Below are positions 16,704 through 26,943 of a DNA stretch of 64,000 bases, in pieces. The DNA lies in NCBI RefSeq assembly GCF_006716315.1, contig NZ_VFOV01000001.1, forward strand, positions 726,501 to 790,500, read 5' to 3'. Both the position numbers and the translations under genes were made by a program. The notes beneath the pieces are model-generated. The model made no database searches, was not told the DNA's origin, and saw only the letters and a program-made list of their open reading frames with translations. The stretch is from Nocardioides albertanoniae (GTDB lineage: Bacteria; Actinomycetota; Actinomycetes; Propionibacteriales; Nocardioidaceae). Each line of letters opens with the position of its first letter. The first letter of the stretch is position 1.

Positions 16704-17117
16704 ATGACGCATCAGGACCTGCTCGCCGGACCGCCTCCCACCCACCTTCCGGCCGACCCGGCCACCGACGACCTGGCCGCCGGCATCGAGCCCGCCGAGG
16801 TCGTACGCCGCCACCCCGCCTCGCCCGCGGCCTGGGCCGCGCTGGCCACGGCCGCCAAGGAGTCCGGCGCCGAGGACGTCACCATCTACGCCTTCGCCCG
16901 CGTCGGCTACCACCGCTCGCTCGACATGCTGCGCCGCAACGGCTGGAAGGGCCACGGCCCGGTGCCGTGGGAGCACGAGCCCAACCGCGGGTTCCTCACC
17001 AGCCTGGCCCTGCTCGCCGCGCAGGCCAAGGCGATCGGTGAGACCGAGGAGTGGGAGCGCTGCAGCGAGTTCCTGCGTGACAGCAGCCCGGCGGCGTACG
17101 ACGCCCTTCTCGGCTGA
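16704..17117 (+). CDS. DUF3151 family protein
   Basis: 137 residues, a conserved actinobacterial cytosolic protein of unknown function. Its hallmarks are the start THQDLLAGPPPTHLP, then FARVGYHRSLDMLRRNGWKG, the invariant PVPWEHEPNRGFL, and WERCSEFLRDSSP. I chose the ATG at 16704, which matches the family N-terminus and has CACAAT seven bases upstream, rather than the in-frame ATG at 16695. The gene is divergent from the MFS exporter. Confidence 0.85.
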   Translation: MTHQDLLAGPPPTHLPADPATDDLAAGIEPAEVVRRHPASPAAWAALATAAKESGAEDVTIYAFARVGYHRSLDMLRRNGWKGHGPVPWEHEPNRGFLTSLALLAAQAKAIGETEEWERCSEFLRDSSPAAYDALLG

Positions 17118-17173
17118 TCCGGCGAGCCCGGCACAGCATCGATACCGAATCGCGTCGCACCAGCGATCTCGCC

Positions 17174-17185
17174 TAGCCTTGGGCT
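17174..17185 (+). promoter_or_regulatory. Leaderless-type -10
   Basis: TAGCCT at 17174-17179 with six bases before the GTG at 17186. Confidence 0.6.
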
Positions 17186-18706
17186 GTGACTGAGCAGCCC
17201 AACGCCAACGTGACCGCACCGGAGCTCGACGAGCCCAGCTTCGACGAGCAGAGCCTGGTGCGGCGCGAGAAGCGGGAGCGGCTGCTGACCGAGGGGAAGG
17301 CGGCGTACGCCATCTCGGTCGGTCGCACGCACACGCTGGCCGAGGTGCGCGAGGCCTACGAGGACAAGCTCGAGTCGGGCGAGGAGACGCAGGACGTCGT
17401 CACCGTCGCCGGCCGGGTCATGTTCGTGCGCAACACCGGCAAGCTGGCCTTCGCCACCCTGCAGGAGGGTGTCGGCACCCGCCTCCAGGTGATGCTCTCC
17501 CTCGCCGAGGTGGGGGAGGAGTCGCTCGCGGAGTGGAAGAGCCTGGTCGACCTCGGTGACCACGTCGCCGTCACCGGCCGGGTGATCTCCTCGCGTCGCG
17601 GCGAGCTCTCGGTGATGGCCTCGAGCTGGGAGATGGCCGGCAAGGCGCTGCGCCCGCTGCCGGTGCTCCACAAGGACCTCTCCGAGGAGGCGCGGGTCCG
17701 GCAGCGTTACGCCGACCTGATCGTGCGCCAGGAGGCGCGCGACATGGTGCGCACCCGTGCCTCGATCACCCAGGCGGTGCGCCGCCGCCTCGAGGACGAC
17801 GGCTACCTCGAGGTCGAGACGCCCGTGCTCCAGCTCATCCACGGCGGCGCCCACGCGCGCCCGTTCAACACCCACATGAACGCCTTCGACCAGCAGATGT
17901 CGCTGCGGATCGCGCTCGAGCTCAACCTGAAGAAGGCCGTCGTCGGCGGTGTCGACAAGGTCTACGAGATCGGCCGGATCTTCCGCAACGAGGGCGTCGA
18001 CTCGACCCACTCGCCGGAGTTCACGATGGTCGAGGCCTACCAGGCCTACGGCGACCAGTTCACCATCGCGGAGATGCTCAAGGGGCTCTTCCTGGCCGCC
18101 GCCGACGCGATCGGCACCCGCCAGGTCGAGACACCCGCAGGTGTCATCGACCTCGACGGCGAATGGACGTGGCTGCCGGTCTACCAGGGTGTCTCCGAGG
18201 CCGTCGGGGTCGAGGTCACGCCCGACACCGACCTCGACACGCTGCGGGCGCTCGCCGAGAAGCACGACGTCGAGCTCGACCCCGCCTGGGATGCCGGCAA
18301 GGTCGTCATGGAACTGTGCGGCGAGCTCGTCGAGCCCCACCTGCTCCAGCCGACCTTCCTGTGCGACTTCCCGGCGATCGCCCAGCCGCTGGCCCGCCTC
18401 AACGACGACGAGCCGCGCCAGGTGCTCGCCTGGGACCTGATCATCGGCGGTGTCGAGCGCGGCACCGGGTTCACCGAGCTGATCGACCCGGTCGTGCAGC
18501 GCGAGATCCTCACTGCCCAGTCGCTGATGGCAGCCGGCGGCGACCCCGAGGCGATGCAGTTCGACGAGGACTTCCTGCGCGCGCTGGAGTACGGCGCCCC
18601 GCCGATGGGCGGCATGGGCTTCGGTCTCGACCGGATGATCATGCTCTTCACCGGTGCCGGCATCCGCGAGACCATCCTCTTCCCGCTGTTGAAGCCCGAG
18701 GCCTGA
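17186..18706 (+). CDS. Divergent class II lysyl-tRNA synthetase-like protein
   Basis: 506 residues with the LysRS layout: an N-terminal OB-fold anticodon domain (VVTVAGRVMFVRNTGKLAF near 68), motif 2 as GRIFRNEG, and motif 3 as MGFGLDRMIMLF. Several normally fixed positions differ. The usual THHN is THMN, PELYLKR is LELNLKK, SPLARR is QPLARL, and the Asn of the lysine-pocket NGFSELND segment is Thr 427 (GTGFTELIDP). ATP-binding and several lysine-pocket acids remain. It may charge tRNA-Lys or be a paralogue with another aminoacyl target. A canonical lysS is not in the window. GTG start with its own promoter. Confidence 0.75.
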   Translation: MTEQPNANVTAPELDEPSFDEQSLVRREKRERLLTEGKAAYAISVGRTHTLAEVREAYEDKLESGEETQDVVTVAGRVMFVRNTGKLAFATLQEGVGTRLQVMLSLAEVGEESLAEWKSLVDLGDHVAVTGRVISSRRGELSVMASSWEMAGKALRPLPVLHKDLSEEARVRQRYADLIVRQEARDMVRTRASITQAVRRRLEDDGYLEVETPVLQLIHGGAHARPFNTHMNAFDQQMSLRIALELNLKKAVVGGVDKVYEIGRIFRNEGVDSTHSPEFTMVEAYQAYGDQFTIAEMLKGLFLAAADAIGTRQVETPAGVIDLDGEWTWLPVYQGVSEAVGVEVTPDTDLDTLRALAEKHDVELDPAWDAGKVVMELCGELVEPHLLQPTFLCDFPAIAQPLARLNDDEPRQVLAWDLIIGGVERGTGFTELIDPVVQREILTAQSLMAAGGDPEAMQFDEDFLRALEYGAPPMGGMGFGLDRMIMLFTGAGIRETILFPLLKPEA

Positions 18707-18716
18707 TCCCTGGCAT

Positions 18717-18729
18717 TAAGGTGCCAGGC
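18717..18729 (+). promoter_or_regulatory. Leaderless-type -10
   Basis: TAAGGT (18717-18722) lies seven bases before the ATG at 18730, inside the short gap after the LysRS-like gene. Confidence 0.55.
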
Positions 18730-19710
18730 ATGGAGATCGGCCAGTCGCAGACGCTGATGACCGCGCTGGGGTTCACCCCCGACGCGGCACAGCTCTACAG
18801 TCGTCTCCTCCCGCTCAACGGCTGGCCGTTGGTGGTCGTGGCGGCGACGCTCTCGACCTCGGAGGAGGAGCTGACGCAGGCGGCCGCGCCGCTGAGCGAC
18901 AACGGCGTGATCTCCGTCGGCGAGACCCTGACCGTGCTCGGGCCGACCGCGGTCGTCGCCCACATGCTGGAGCGCGCCGCGATCAGGGCGCAGGACGCCC
19001 ACGACCACCTGCTCAAGATCTCGCACTCGGTGCCCTACGTCGCCGGCACCGCGGCCCGCCTGCAGACGACGATCGGTGAGGAGCACCCGATCGACGGCGA
19101 GGTGATCGCCACCGAGTTCTCCCCGGAGATCTTCGAGCGGATGGTCGCGGCGACCTCGGGCGACCTGCTGTGGCTACGCCCGACGGTGACCGTGCATCCC
19201 TCGGAGATGCGGTTCATCTCGGCGATAGAGTCCACGATCGCCACCGGCCGCCGATGCCGCGGCATCTACCCGCTGGCGGCGCTGAAACAGTCGCCCGACG
19301 TGCTGCGGATGCGGGTGGAGGTCGGCGAGGAGATCCGGATCCTGCCGCGCGTCTCCACGCACCTGATGGTGGTCGGCAGCACCCACGCGGTCTTCCCGGA
19401 TCCGCTCGGCCCGGTCGAGCAGCCGGTCGTCAACGTACGCCAGCGGGCAGTGATCGAGCTGGTCACCAGCTACTTCGAGGAGCTGTGGCGGCGGGCGCTC
19501 CCGGCGGCAGAGCTCGACGACCTGCCTGGCGCCGAGCGCCGGCTGCTGCTCGCCGAGCTCGCCAGCGGTGCCCAGGACGAGCAGATCGCCCGGCGGCTCG
19601 GGGTGTCGCTGCGTACGGTCCGGCGACGGGTCGCCGAGCTGCTCGAGGACCTCGACGCGACCTCTAGGTTCGAGGCCGGCGCGGAGGCCGCGCGACGGGG
19701 CTGGTTGTGA
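18730..19710 (+). CDS. HTH transcriptional regulator with LuxR-type C-terminus
   Basis: 326 residues. The start (LGFTPDAAQLYSRLLPLNGW) resembles a TrmB-like winged helix that reads LuxR-class regulators in actinomycetes. The middle carries a sensor-like region. The C-terminus has a LuxR/GerE helix-turn-helix, AQDEQIARRLGVSLRTVRRR, near residues 280-300. It follows the LysRS-like gene by 23 bp but has its own -10. The stop codon falls in the first unit of a 12-bp tandem repeat. Target and ligand are unknown. Confidence 0.8.
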   Translation: MEIGQSQTLMTALGFTPDAAQLYSRLLPLNGWPLVVVAATLSTSEEELTQAAAPLSDNGVISVGETLTVLGPTAVVAHMLERAAIRAQDAHDHLLKISHSVPYVAGTAARLQTTIGEEHPIDGEVIATEFSPEIFERMVAATSGDLLWLRPTVTVHPSEMRFISAIESTIATGRRCRGIYPLAALKQSPDVLRMRVEVGEEIRILPRVSTHLMVVGSTHAVFPDPLGPVEQPVVNVRQRAVIELVTSYFEELWRRALPAAELDDLPGAERRLLLAELASGAQDEQIARRLGVSLRTVRRRVAELLEDLDATSRFEAGAEAARRGWL

Positions 19711-19750
19711 GCCCGGTTGTGAGCCCGGTTGTGAGCCCGGTTGTGAGCCC
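19703..19750. repeat. Four perfect 12-bp tandem repeats
   Basis: GGTTGTGAGCCC occurs four times head to tail, with a degenerate fifth copy after it. The first copy contains the stop codon of the HTH regulator. Copy number could vary between strains without changing the protein. Confidence 0.9.
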
Positions 19751-19818
19751 GGAAACGAGTCCGGTGATGAGCAGAGATGACCCCGCGGCGTACGTCTTGG
19801 TAATGTGCTGTCGCAAGA

Positions 19819-21242
<1,424 letters not shown>

Positions 21243-21245
<3 letters not shown>

Positions 21246-21254
21246 GGTGTCCGC
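21243..21254 (+). promoter_or_regulatory. Leaderless-type -10 overlapping the purA stop
   Basis: TAAGGT (21243-21248) begins with the purA TAA stop codon and lies six bases before the purD GTG. Confidence 0.55.
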
Positions 21255-22550
21255 GTGACTTCTCGCAAGATCCTCGTCGTCGGCACCGGTGGTCGTGAGC
21301 ACGCGCTCGCGCTGAAGCTCTCCCAGGAGGGGAACGAGGTGTACGCCGCGCCCGGCAACCCCGGGATCGCGGAGTTCGCCGAGCTCCGCGACGTCGACAT
21401 CATGTCCGGCGCCGCGGTCGCCGCTCTGGCGGGCGAGCTGGGCGTCGATCTGGTCATCGTGGGCCCGGAGGCTCCGCTGGTGGCCGGCGTCGCCGACGCG
21501 GTTCGTGAGCGCGGCATCGCGGTCTTCGGGCCCTCGGAGGCGGCCGCTCAGCTGGAGGGGTCGAAGGCGTTCTCCAAGGACGTGATGTCGGTGGCCGGGG
21601 TGCCGACCGCCGGGTCGCGGGTCGCGACCACACCCGAGGAGGCCGCGGCGGCGCTGGACGAGTTCGGCGCTCCCTACGTCGTCAAGGACGACGCCCTCGC
21701 CGCCGGCAAGGGTGTCGTCGTGACGCGCGACCGGGACGAGGCGCTGGCGCACGCGGAGGCCTGCGACCGGGTCGTGATCGAGGAGTTCCTCGACGGCCCC
21801 GAGGTCTCGCTGTTCGCGATCTGTGACGGCTCGCGTGCCTACGCCCTGCAGCCGGCGCAGGACTTCAAGCGGATCTTCGACGGCGGCAAGGGTGGCAACA
21901 CCGGCGGGATGGGCGCCTACTCGCCGCTCCCGTGGGCGCAGCCGGACCTCGCCGAGGTCGTGCTCTCGACGGTGGTCGAGCCGACGCTGGCCGAGATGAC
22001 CGAGCGCGGTGCGCCGTTCGTCGGGTGCCTCTACGTCGGTCTCTCCCTGACCGCCAAGGGCCCCAAGGTGATCGAGTTCAACTGCCGCTTCGGCGACCCC
22101 GACTCCCAGCCCGTGCTCGCCCTGCTCGAGTCCTCGCTCGGTGACCTGCTGTTCGCGGCCGCCACCGGCGCGCTCGACACCGTCGAGGCGCCGACCTTCT
22201 CCGACGGTGCCTCGGTGACGGTCGTGCTGGCCTCGGCCGGTTATCCGGAGTCGTCCTCCAAGGGCGACGTCATCACCGGTGCCGGCAACGCCAACTCGAT
22301 CAACGACGTCGACGTGATCCACGCCGGCACGAAGATCGTCGACGCCTCCACTCCGGAGGAGCCCGCCCACCGTCACCTGGTCACCGCCGGAGGCCGCGTG
22401 CTGGCCGTCCGGGCGACGGGCTACGACATCGACGACGCCCGCTCGCGTGCGTACGCCGCAGCCGACCTGATCAGCTTCGACGGCCTCCAGCGGCGCACCG
22501 ACATCGCCGCCGAGCCGCTCGGGGTCGTCGAGGGCGCCTCGCTGCTCTGA
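21255..22550 (+). CDS. purD: Phosphoribosylamine-glycine ligase (GAR synthetase)
   Basis: 431 residues. PurD joins phosphoribosylamine to glycine with ATP, the second step of purine synthesis. The N-domain starts [17 protein letters not shown]. The ATP-grasp domain shows [18 protein letters not shown], the family signature [14 protein letters not shown], and [14 protein letters not shown] with metal-binding residues. The start is GTG with an own -10, nine bases after purA, so it may be transcribed both with purA and alone. A long palindrome follows the gene. Confidence 0.97.
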   Translation: MTSRKILVVGTGGREHALALKLSQEGNEVYAAPGNPGIAEFAELRDVDIMSGAAVAALAGELGVDLVIVGPEAPLVAGVADAVRERGIAVFGPSEAAAQLEGSKAFSKDVMSVAGVPTAGSRVATTPEEAAAALDEFGAPYVVKDDALAAGKGVVVTRDRDEALAHAEACDRVVIEEFLDGPEVSLFAICDGSRAYALQPAQDFKRIFDGGKGGNTGGMGAYSPLPWAQPDLAEVVLSTVVEPTLAEMTERGAPFVGCLYVGLSLTAKGPKVIEFNCRFGDPDSQPVLALLESSLGDLLFAAATGALDTVEAPTFSDGASVTVVLASAGYPESSSKGDVITGAGNANSINDVDVIHAGTKIVDASTPEEPAHRHLVTAGGRVLAVRATGYDIDDARSRAYAAADLISFDGLQRRTDIAAEPLGVVEGASLL

Positions 22551-22570
22551 GGGAGGCATGTTCGGGCCGC

Positions 22571-22625
22571 TGTGACAGAGGGCCCGACCTAGTGAACTGT
22601 TCACAAGGTCGGACCCTCTGTCACA
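22571..22625 (+). terminator. 55-bp near-perfect palindrome after purD
   Basis: Arms 22571-22590 and 22606-22625 pair at 19 of 20 positions. The centre is itself palindromic (GTGAAC-T-GTTCAC, 22592-22604). It lies 20 bases after the purD stop and ends 9 bases before the -10 of the next gene. It can act as a terminator; its symmetry would also allow cruciform formation or protein binding. Confidence 0.7.
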
Positions 22626-22634
22626 GCCGAGCAG

Positions 22635-22646
22635 TAGGCTCGCGTC
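22635..22646 (+). promoter_or_regulatory. Leaderless-type -10
   Basis: TAGGCT (22635-22640), six bases before the ATG at 22647. Confidence 0.6.
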
Positions 22647-22925
22647 ATGACGTGGGTCGTCTTCGGTGTCGCGTTCACGCTGGTGCTCGCGCTGATCATC
22701 TGGGCGAGCAACACCGCGCTCCGCTCCTCACGCAAGCGCGGGTCGACGATCGGCGACGGACTGGGCAGCTTCATCGACGTCTTCGACCCCGCACAGGCGC
22801 GTGCTGCGCGCGACCTGAAGGAGCAGGACAACGTCGGTCACGTCATCCCGTCGCCGGATGGTGACGACCCGCCCCACGGTGTCGACCTGAATGCCGGGCG
22901 GGTCACGATTCGGAAGGCGGAGTGA
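22647..22925 (+). CDS. Small single-pass membrane protein
   Basis: 92 residues. One membrane helix at about residues 2-22 (TWVVFGVAFTLVLALIIW) is followed by a basic stretch and a soluble tail with FIDVFDPAQARAARDLKEQ, which looks helical. No known family is recognised. It has a good leaderless-type -10. Its last 23 bases overlap the 3' end of the convergent DUF4032 gene. Confidence 0.7.
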   Translation: MTWVVFGVAFTLVLALIIWASNTALRSSRKRGSTIGDGLGSFIDVFDPAQARAARDLKEQDNVGHVIPSPDGDDPPHGVDLNAGRVTIRKAE

Positions 22926-24117
22926 CGGCCTCGTCGGGGCGGTGCTCGATGATGTCCTCGTAGTAGGACTCGGCGGCGTTGATCAGCTTGACCCACTCGC
23001 CGGCGAACTCCGAGAGCACCCAGCGGTGCTCGAGGATCTCGTGGAACATCTGCGCCGGGGTGAGCTTGGCGGCGGCACCGGGCGGTCGCATGGCGACGAT
23101 GGGGTCGTAGACCTCGCGCACCCACCGGCCGGCGGCGATCTCGATCGGCAGGTTGCCGAGGTCGCGGGTGGCGCGGAAGGCGGCGATGTCGTTGAGGATC
23201 CGCCGCGCCTGGGCGTCCTGCACGTCGAGACCGGTCAGCGTACGCAGCTCGCGTCGATGATGGCCGAGCTCGACGACCCGTGGCCGGAGCGCGACCGTGT
23301 CGCCGTCGTCGCTGGTGGTGATGTCGAGCTCCTCGACGTCGAAACCGAGGTCGTGAAGCCGCTCGATGCGCTGCTCGATGTGCCACATCTCCTGGGCCGA
23401 GAAGACCTGCTCCTCGGTGAGCTCACGCCACAGCGCGTCGTAACGACTCTGCAGCCGCTCGACGATCGCGTCGATCGGGAACGACTCCGGCAGCGAGTCG
23501 CTCGCCTGCAGGTCGAGCAGCTCCCCGTAGATGTTCTGGTAGGCGACGTCGAGGTCGTACTCCCGCAGCCGGTCGGACAGGTCGGCCTTGAGCTCTCCGG
23601 TCTCCGCATCGACCAGGTAGGCGGCGAAGCCGGCGGCGTCACGCACGAACAGCACGTTCGACAGCGACACGTCGCCCCAGTAGAAGCCGGCCAGGTGGAG
23701 GCGCACGAGCAGGACGACGAGGGCGTCGATCAGGCTGGGTAGCCGGTCGGCGGCCAGGCCACGCTCGAACAGCGCCCGATAGGGGAGCGAGTAGGTCAGG
23801 TGGTCGGTCATCAGCGCGGCGCCGAGATCGTTGCCGTCGCGGTCGGTGCGGCCGGTGACGACGCACTTCGGGACCACCGTCGGCAGCCCGAGGCGCTGCA
23901 GCTCGCGCAGCATGTCGTACTCCCGCCGGGCGATGTCGGCCTGGGTCGCCTTGACCGCGTAGATGTTGTTGCGCACCCGCACGATGCGTACGACGTGACG
24001 GCTCAGCCCGCGGGTCAGCGGCACCACGACATCGTCGGGCCACTCCTCCAGGGGAAGCGACCAGGGCAGGGTGTAGAGGGCCGGATCGGGCCGGCTGGCG
24101 AGCATCCGCAGGGCCAT
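22903..24117 (-). CDS. DUF4032 kinase-like protein
   Basis: 404 residues. The N-terminal half has an aminoglycoside/LPS-kinase-like core: NNIYAVKATQ with the candidate ATP lysine, REYDMLRELQRLGLPTV, and a catalytic loop HLAGFYWGDVSLSNVLF with Asp and Asn in the right places, then VDAETGEL as the DFG-like site. The C-terminal half is the DUF4032 region, which is conserved in actinobacteria. The substrate is unknown. TAACGT lies six bases before its ATG, and purB diverges 48 bases away. Confidence 0.82.
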   Translation of the reverse strand: MALRMLASRPDPALYTLPWSLPLEEWPDDVVVPLTRGLSRHVVRIVRVRNNIYAVKATQADIARREYDMLRELQRLGLPTVVPKCVVTGRTDRDGNDLGAALMTDHLTYSLPYRALFERGLAADRLPSLIDALVVLLVRLHLAGFYWGDVSLSNVLFVRDAAGFAAYLVDAETGELKADLSDRLREYDLDVAYQNIYGELLDLQASDSLPESFPIDAIVERLQSRYDALWRELTEEQVFSAQEMWHIEQRIERLHDLGFDVEELDITTSDDGDTVALRPRVVELGHHRRELRTLTGLDVQDAQARRILNDIAAFRATRDLGNLPIEIAAGRWVREVYDPIVAMRPPGAAAKLTPAQMFHEILEHRWVLSEFAGEWVKLINAAESYYEDIIEHRPDEAVTPPSES

Positions 24118-24129
24118 GTGGCCACGTTA
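24118..24129 (-). promoter_or_regulatory. Leaderless-type -10 for the DUF4032 gene
   Basis: TAACGT on the - strand (24129-24124) and six bases before the ATG at 24117. Confidence 0.55.
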
Positions 24130-24165
24130 GTGGGGGTCGGGGTGGGGCATGGGAGAATATCGACC

Positions 24166-25587
24166 GTGACTGTGGTGCCCAACGTCCTTGCCAACCGCTA
24201 CGCAGCGGCCGACCTCGCCGGGATCTGGAGTCCCGAGCACAAGATCGTGCTGGAGCGTCAGCTCTGGATCGCGGTGCTCAAGGCTCAGAAGGATCTGGGC
24301 ATCGAGGTCCCCGACGGGGTCGTGGAGGCCTACGAGAAGGTCGTTGAGACCGTCGACCTCGACTCGATCGCGGCCCGTGAGCGGGTGACCCGCCACGACG
24401 TGAAGGCGCGGATCGAGGAGTTCGCCGCGCTGGCCGGCCACGAGCACATCCACAAGGGCATGACCAGCCGCGACCTGACGGAGAACGTCGAGCAGCTCCA
24501 GGTGCTCTCGAGCCTGAAGGTCATCCGCGACCGCGCCGTCGCGACGCTGGCTCGCCTCGCGCGGCTCGCCGCAGAGCACGAGACCACCGTCATGGCGGGT
24601 CGCAGCCACAACGTCGCCGCCCAGGCGACCACGCTCGGCAAGCGGTTCGCCACCGTCGCCGACGAGATGCTCGTCGGTCTGGCGCGCGTCGAGGACCTGA
24701 TCGGCCGCTACCCGCTGCGCGGGATCAAGGGCCCGATGGGCACCGCGCAGGACATGCTCGACCTGCTCGACGGCGACGCCGACAAGCTCGCTGCGCTCGA
24801 GGAGCGGGTCGCCGCCCACCTGGGGTTCGAGAACGTCTTCACCAGCGTCGGCCAGGTCTACCCGCGCTCCCTCGACTTCGACGCCGTCTCGGCGCTGGTC
24901 CAGCTGATCTCGGGCCCGTCCAACCTCTCGACCACGATCCGGCTGATGGCCGGCAACGAGCTGGTCACCGAGGGCTTCAAGGAGGGCCAGGTCGGCTCCA
25001 GCGCGATGCCGCACAAGATGAACTCGCGCTCCACCGAGCGGGTCAACGGCCTCTCGGTCGTGCTGCGCGGCTACCTCTCGATGATCTCCGAGCTGGCCGG
25101 CGACCAGTGGAACGAGGGCGACGTCTCCGACTCGGTCGTGCGCCGGGTCGCGCTGCCGGACGCGTTCTTCGCCGCCGACGGTCTCTTCCAGACCTTCCTG
25201 ACCGTGCTCGACGAGTTCGGCGCCTTCCCGGCCGTGATCCAGCGCGAGCTCGACCGCTACCTGCCGTTCCTGGCGACCACCAAGGTCCTGATGGCCGCCG
25301 TCCGCAACGGCGTCGGCCGCGAGGAGGCCCACGAGGCGATCAAGGAGGCCGCCGTCGGCACCGCGCTGTCGATGCGCAAGGGCCAGGCCGAGAACGACGT
25401 CTTCGCCAAGCTCGGCGCCGACTCCCGCCTCGGCCTGACCGAGGAGCAGATCACCTCGCTCGTCGCCGAGCCGATCGAGTTCACCGGTGCCGCCGTCGCG
25501 CAGGTGCAGGAGGTCGTACGCCGCGTGGAGGCCGTCACCGCCCGCCACCCCGAGGCCGCTGCGTACGCACCGGGAGAGATCCTCTGA
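24166..25587 (+). CDS. purB: Adenylosuccinate lyase
   Basis: 473 residues. PurB releases fumarate twice in the pathway: from SAICAR to AICAR, and from adenylosuccinate to AMP. The fumarase-superfamily signature is GSSAMPHKMNSR, with the catalytic-serine loop. Other fixed segments are HKGMTSRDLTENVEQ and AGRSHNVAAQATTLGKR with the catalytic His. The start is GTG at 24166; a frame running much further upstream lies antisense to the DUF4032 gene and is not credible. The -10 is less clear (GAGAAT or GAATAT). A nudix gene begins two bases after the stop. Confidence 0.97.
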   Translation: MTVVPNVLANRYAAADLAGIWSPEHKIVLERQLWIAVLKAQKDLGIEVPDGVVEAYEKVVETVDLDSIAARERVTRHDVKARIEEFAALAGHEHIHKGMTSRDLTENVEQLQVLSSLKVIRDRAVATLARLARLAAEHETTVMAGRSHNVAAQATTLGKRFATVADEMLVGLARVEDLIGRYPLRGIKGPMGTAQDMLDLLDGDADKLAALEERVAAHLGFENVFTSVGQVYPRSLDFDAVSALVQLISGPSNLSTTIRLMAGNELVTEGFKEGQVGSSAMPHKMNSRSTERVNGLSVVLRGYLSMISELAGDQWNEGDVSDSVVRRVALPDAFFAADGLFQTFLTVLDEFGAFPAVIQRELDRYLPFLATTKVLMAAVRNGVGREEAHEAIKEAAVGTALSMRKGQAENDVFAKLGADSRLGLTEEQITSLVAEPIEFTGAAVAQVQEVVRRVEAVTARHPEAAAYAPGEIL

Positions 25588-25589
25588 GC

Positions 25590-26003
25590 GTGGGCCCGGT
25601 CGGCGGGCCGGTCATCACCGTCGCCGCCGTGGTCTTCCGCGACGCCGAGGGGCGGATGCTGACGGTGCGCAAGAACGGCACCGAGAAGTTCATGCTGCCC
25701 GGCGGGAAGCTGGAGCCGGGGGAGTCGGCGGCGCAGGCGGCCGTCCGCGAGGTCGCAGAGGAGCTCGGCGTACGTCTTCGTCTCGAGGAGCTCGCGCTGC
25801 TGGGCGAGTTCGACTCCGACGCGGCCAACGAGCCGGGTCATCTGCTGCGGTCGACGGTCTTCACCTGGACCGGCGAGGTGAGCCCGGACGCTGCCGCCGA
25901 GATCGCCGAGCTGCGCTGGGCGAGCCTCGCCGAGATCGTCGAAGGAGCGCAGTTCGCGCCCCTGACCAGGGAGCACGTAGTCCCCGCCCTCCAGCCTTCC
26001 TGA
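25590..26003 (+). CDS. Nudix hydrolase
   Basis: 137 residues from the GTG at 25590, two bases after the purB stop, so it is almost surely co-transcribed and may be translationally coupled. The nudix box is complete: GGKLEPGE, then REVAEELG, with the metal-binding glutamates. Preceding TEKFMLPGG is typical. Enzymes of this family hydrolyse nucleoside diphosphates linked to another group, often as house-cleaning of oxidised nucleotides. Pairing with purB hints at a nucleotide substrate, but that is inference. Confidence 0.88.
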   Translation: MGPVGGPVITVAAVVFRDAEGRMLTVRKNGTEKFMLPGGKLEPGESAAQAAVREVAEELGVRLRLEELALLGEFDSDAANEPGHLLRSTVFTWTGEVSPDAAAEIAELRWASLAEIVEGAQFAPLTREHVVPALQPS

Positions 26004-26043
26004 ATCCCTACGGCGGGCTGCCGCACGGTGGCAGACTGTCGGT

Positions 26044-26943
26044 ATGTCCGGGTACTTCGCCGCAGACTCGATCGTCGTCCGTGCGATGCGTCAGCGGGCC
26101 GTCGGGCTGAGCTGGGGCCAGCGGGCGCTGGTGGTCGGCGGGCTGCACCCGCGGCTCTTCGTCGGCACCGCGCAGCACACCGCCCACCGGGCGACGCCTT
26201 ACACCCGGCTCGCGCTGACGGCTCGACTGATGGAGACGGTCTTCCTCGGCACCAAGGAGGAGGCCGACCGCGCGCTGGAGTTCACCGCCAAGCGGCATGT
26301 TCCCGTCGAGGGCACGATGGAGGTCGACGGCGGGCCGCATCACCCGGCGGGCGCTCCGTACTCGGCCCTCGACCCGGGGCTGATGTGGTGGACGGCGGCG
26401 TTCGCGCTCGACTCGGTGGAGTTCATGTACGACGCCCTGGTCCGCCCGCTGCGCCCCCACGAGCGCGAGGAGCTCTTCGACGGGTTCGTGACCTGGGCCG
26501 TTCTCTTCGGGATGCCGGCGGAGGCCGCGCCGGCGTCCTATCCCGACTTCCGCCGCCGCTTCGACGCCTGGCTCGTCTCCGACGAACCGCATCTGGTCGA
26601 GGAGGCCCGTCTGGTCGGACGCAACATCGCGGGCACCTCGGGCTATCGCCTCCCCGGCGGTCCGCTGACCTCCGAGACGCTGCGCACCGTCGTGCAGGGC
26701 AGCCTCCCGCCGGTCGTGCGCGAGCACTACGGCATCGATTGGTCGAGCGCCGACGAGGCCCGCTGGCGCGCCGTACGCAGCGCCAGCCGTCTCGCCCACG
26801 GCCGGCTCTCGCTCCTCGGGCCCACACCGCTCCTGCGCGGCAGGAGCGAGCGCTTCTACCAGGTCGTCCAGCGCGGGGAGCAGTCGTTGGTGCGACGGGG
26901 CGGAGTCAGCATCCCCGGTGTCTCCGACGTCACGCCTGCTTGA
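26044..26943 (+). CDS. Oxygenase MpaB-family protein (DUF2236)
   Basis: 299 residues. The DUF2236 layout is visible: HTAHRATPYTRLALT, ETVFLGTKEEADRAL, AKRHVPVEGTM with a conserved His, then YSALDPGLMWWTAAF. In the family I expect a Trp-x-His after the Asp-Pro; here it reads WWTAA, so this histidine seems absent, and haem or metal chemistry may differ. Members include MpaB-type oxygenases and rubber-cleaving Lcp. CAGACT lies six bases before the ATG. The 3' end overlaps the convergent ArsR gene by 14 bases. Confidence 0.75.
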   Translation: MSGYFAADSIVVRAMRQRAVGLSWGQRALVVGGLHPRLFVGTAQHTAHRATPYTRLALTARLMETVFLGTKEEADRALEFTAKRHVPVEGTMEVDGGPHHPAGAPYSALDPGLMWWTAAFALDSVEFMYDALVRPLRPHEREELFDGFVTWAVLFGMPAEAAPASYPDFRRRFDAWLVSDEPHLVEEARLVGRNIAGTSGYRLPGGPLTSETLRTVVQGSLPPVVREHYGIDWSSADEARWRAVRSASRLAHGRLSLLGPTPLLRGRSERFYQVVQRGEQSLVRRGGVSIPGVSDVTPA

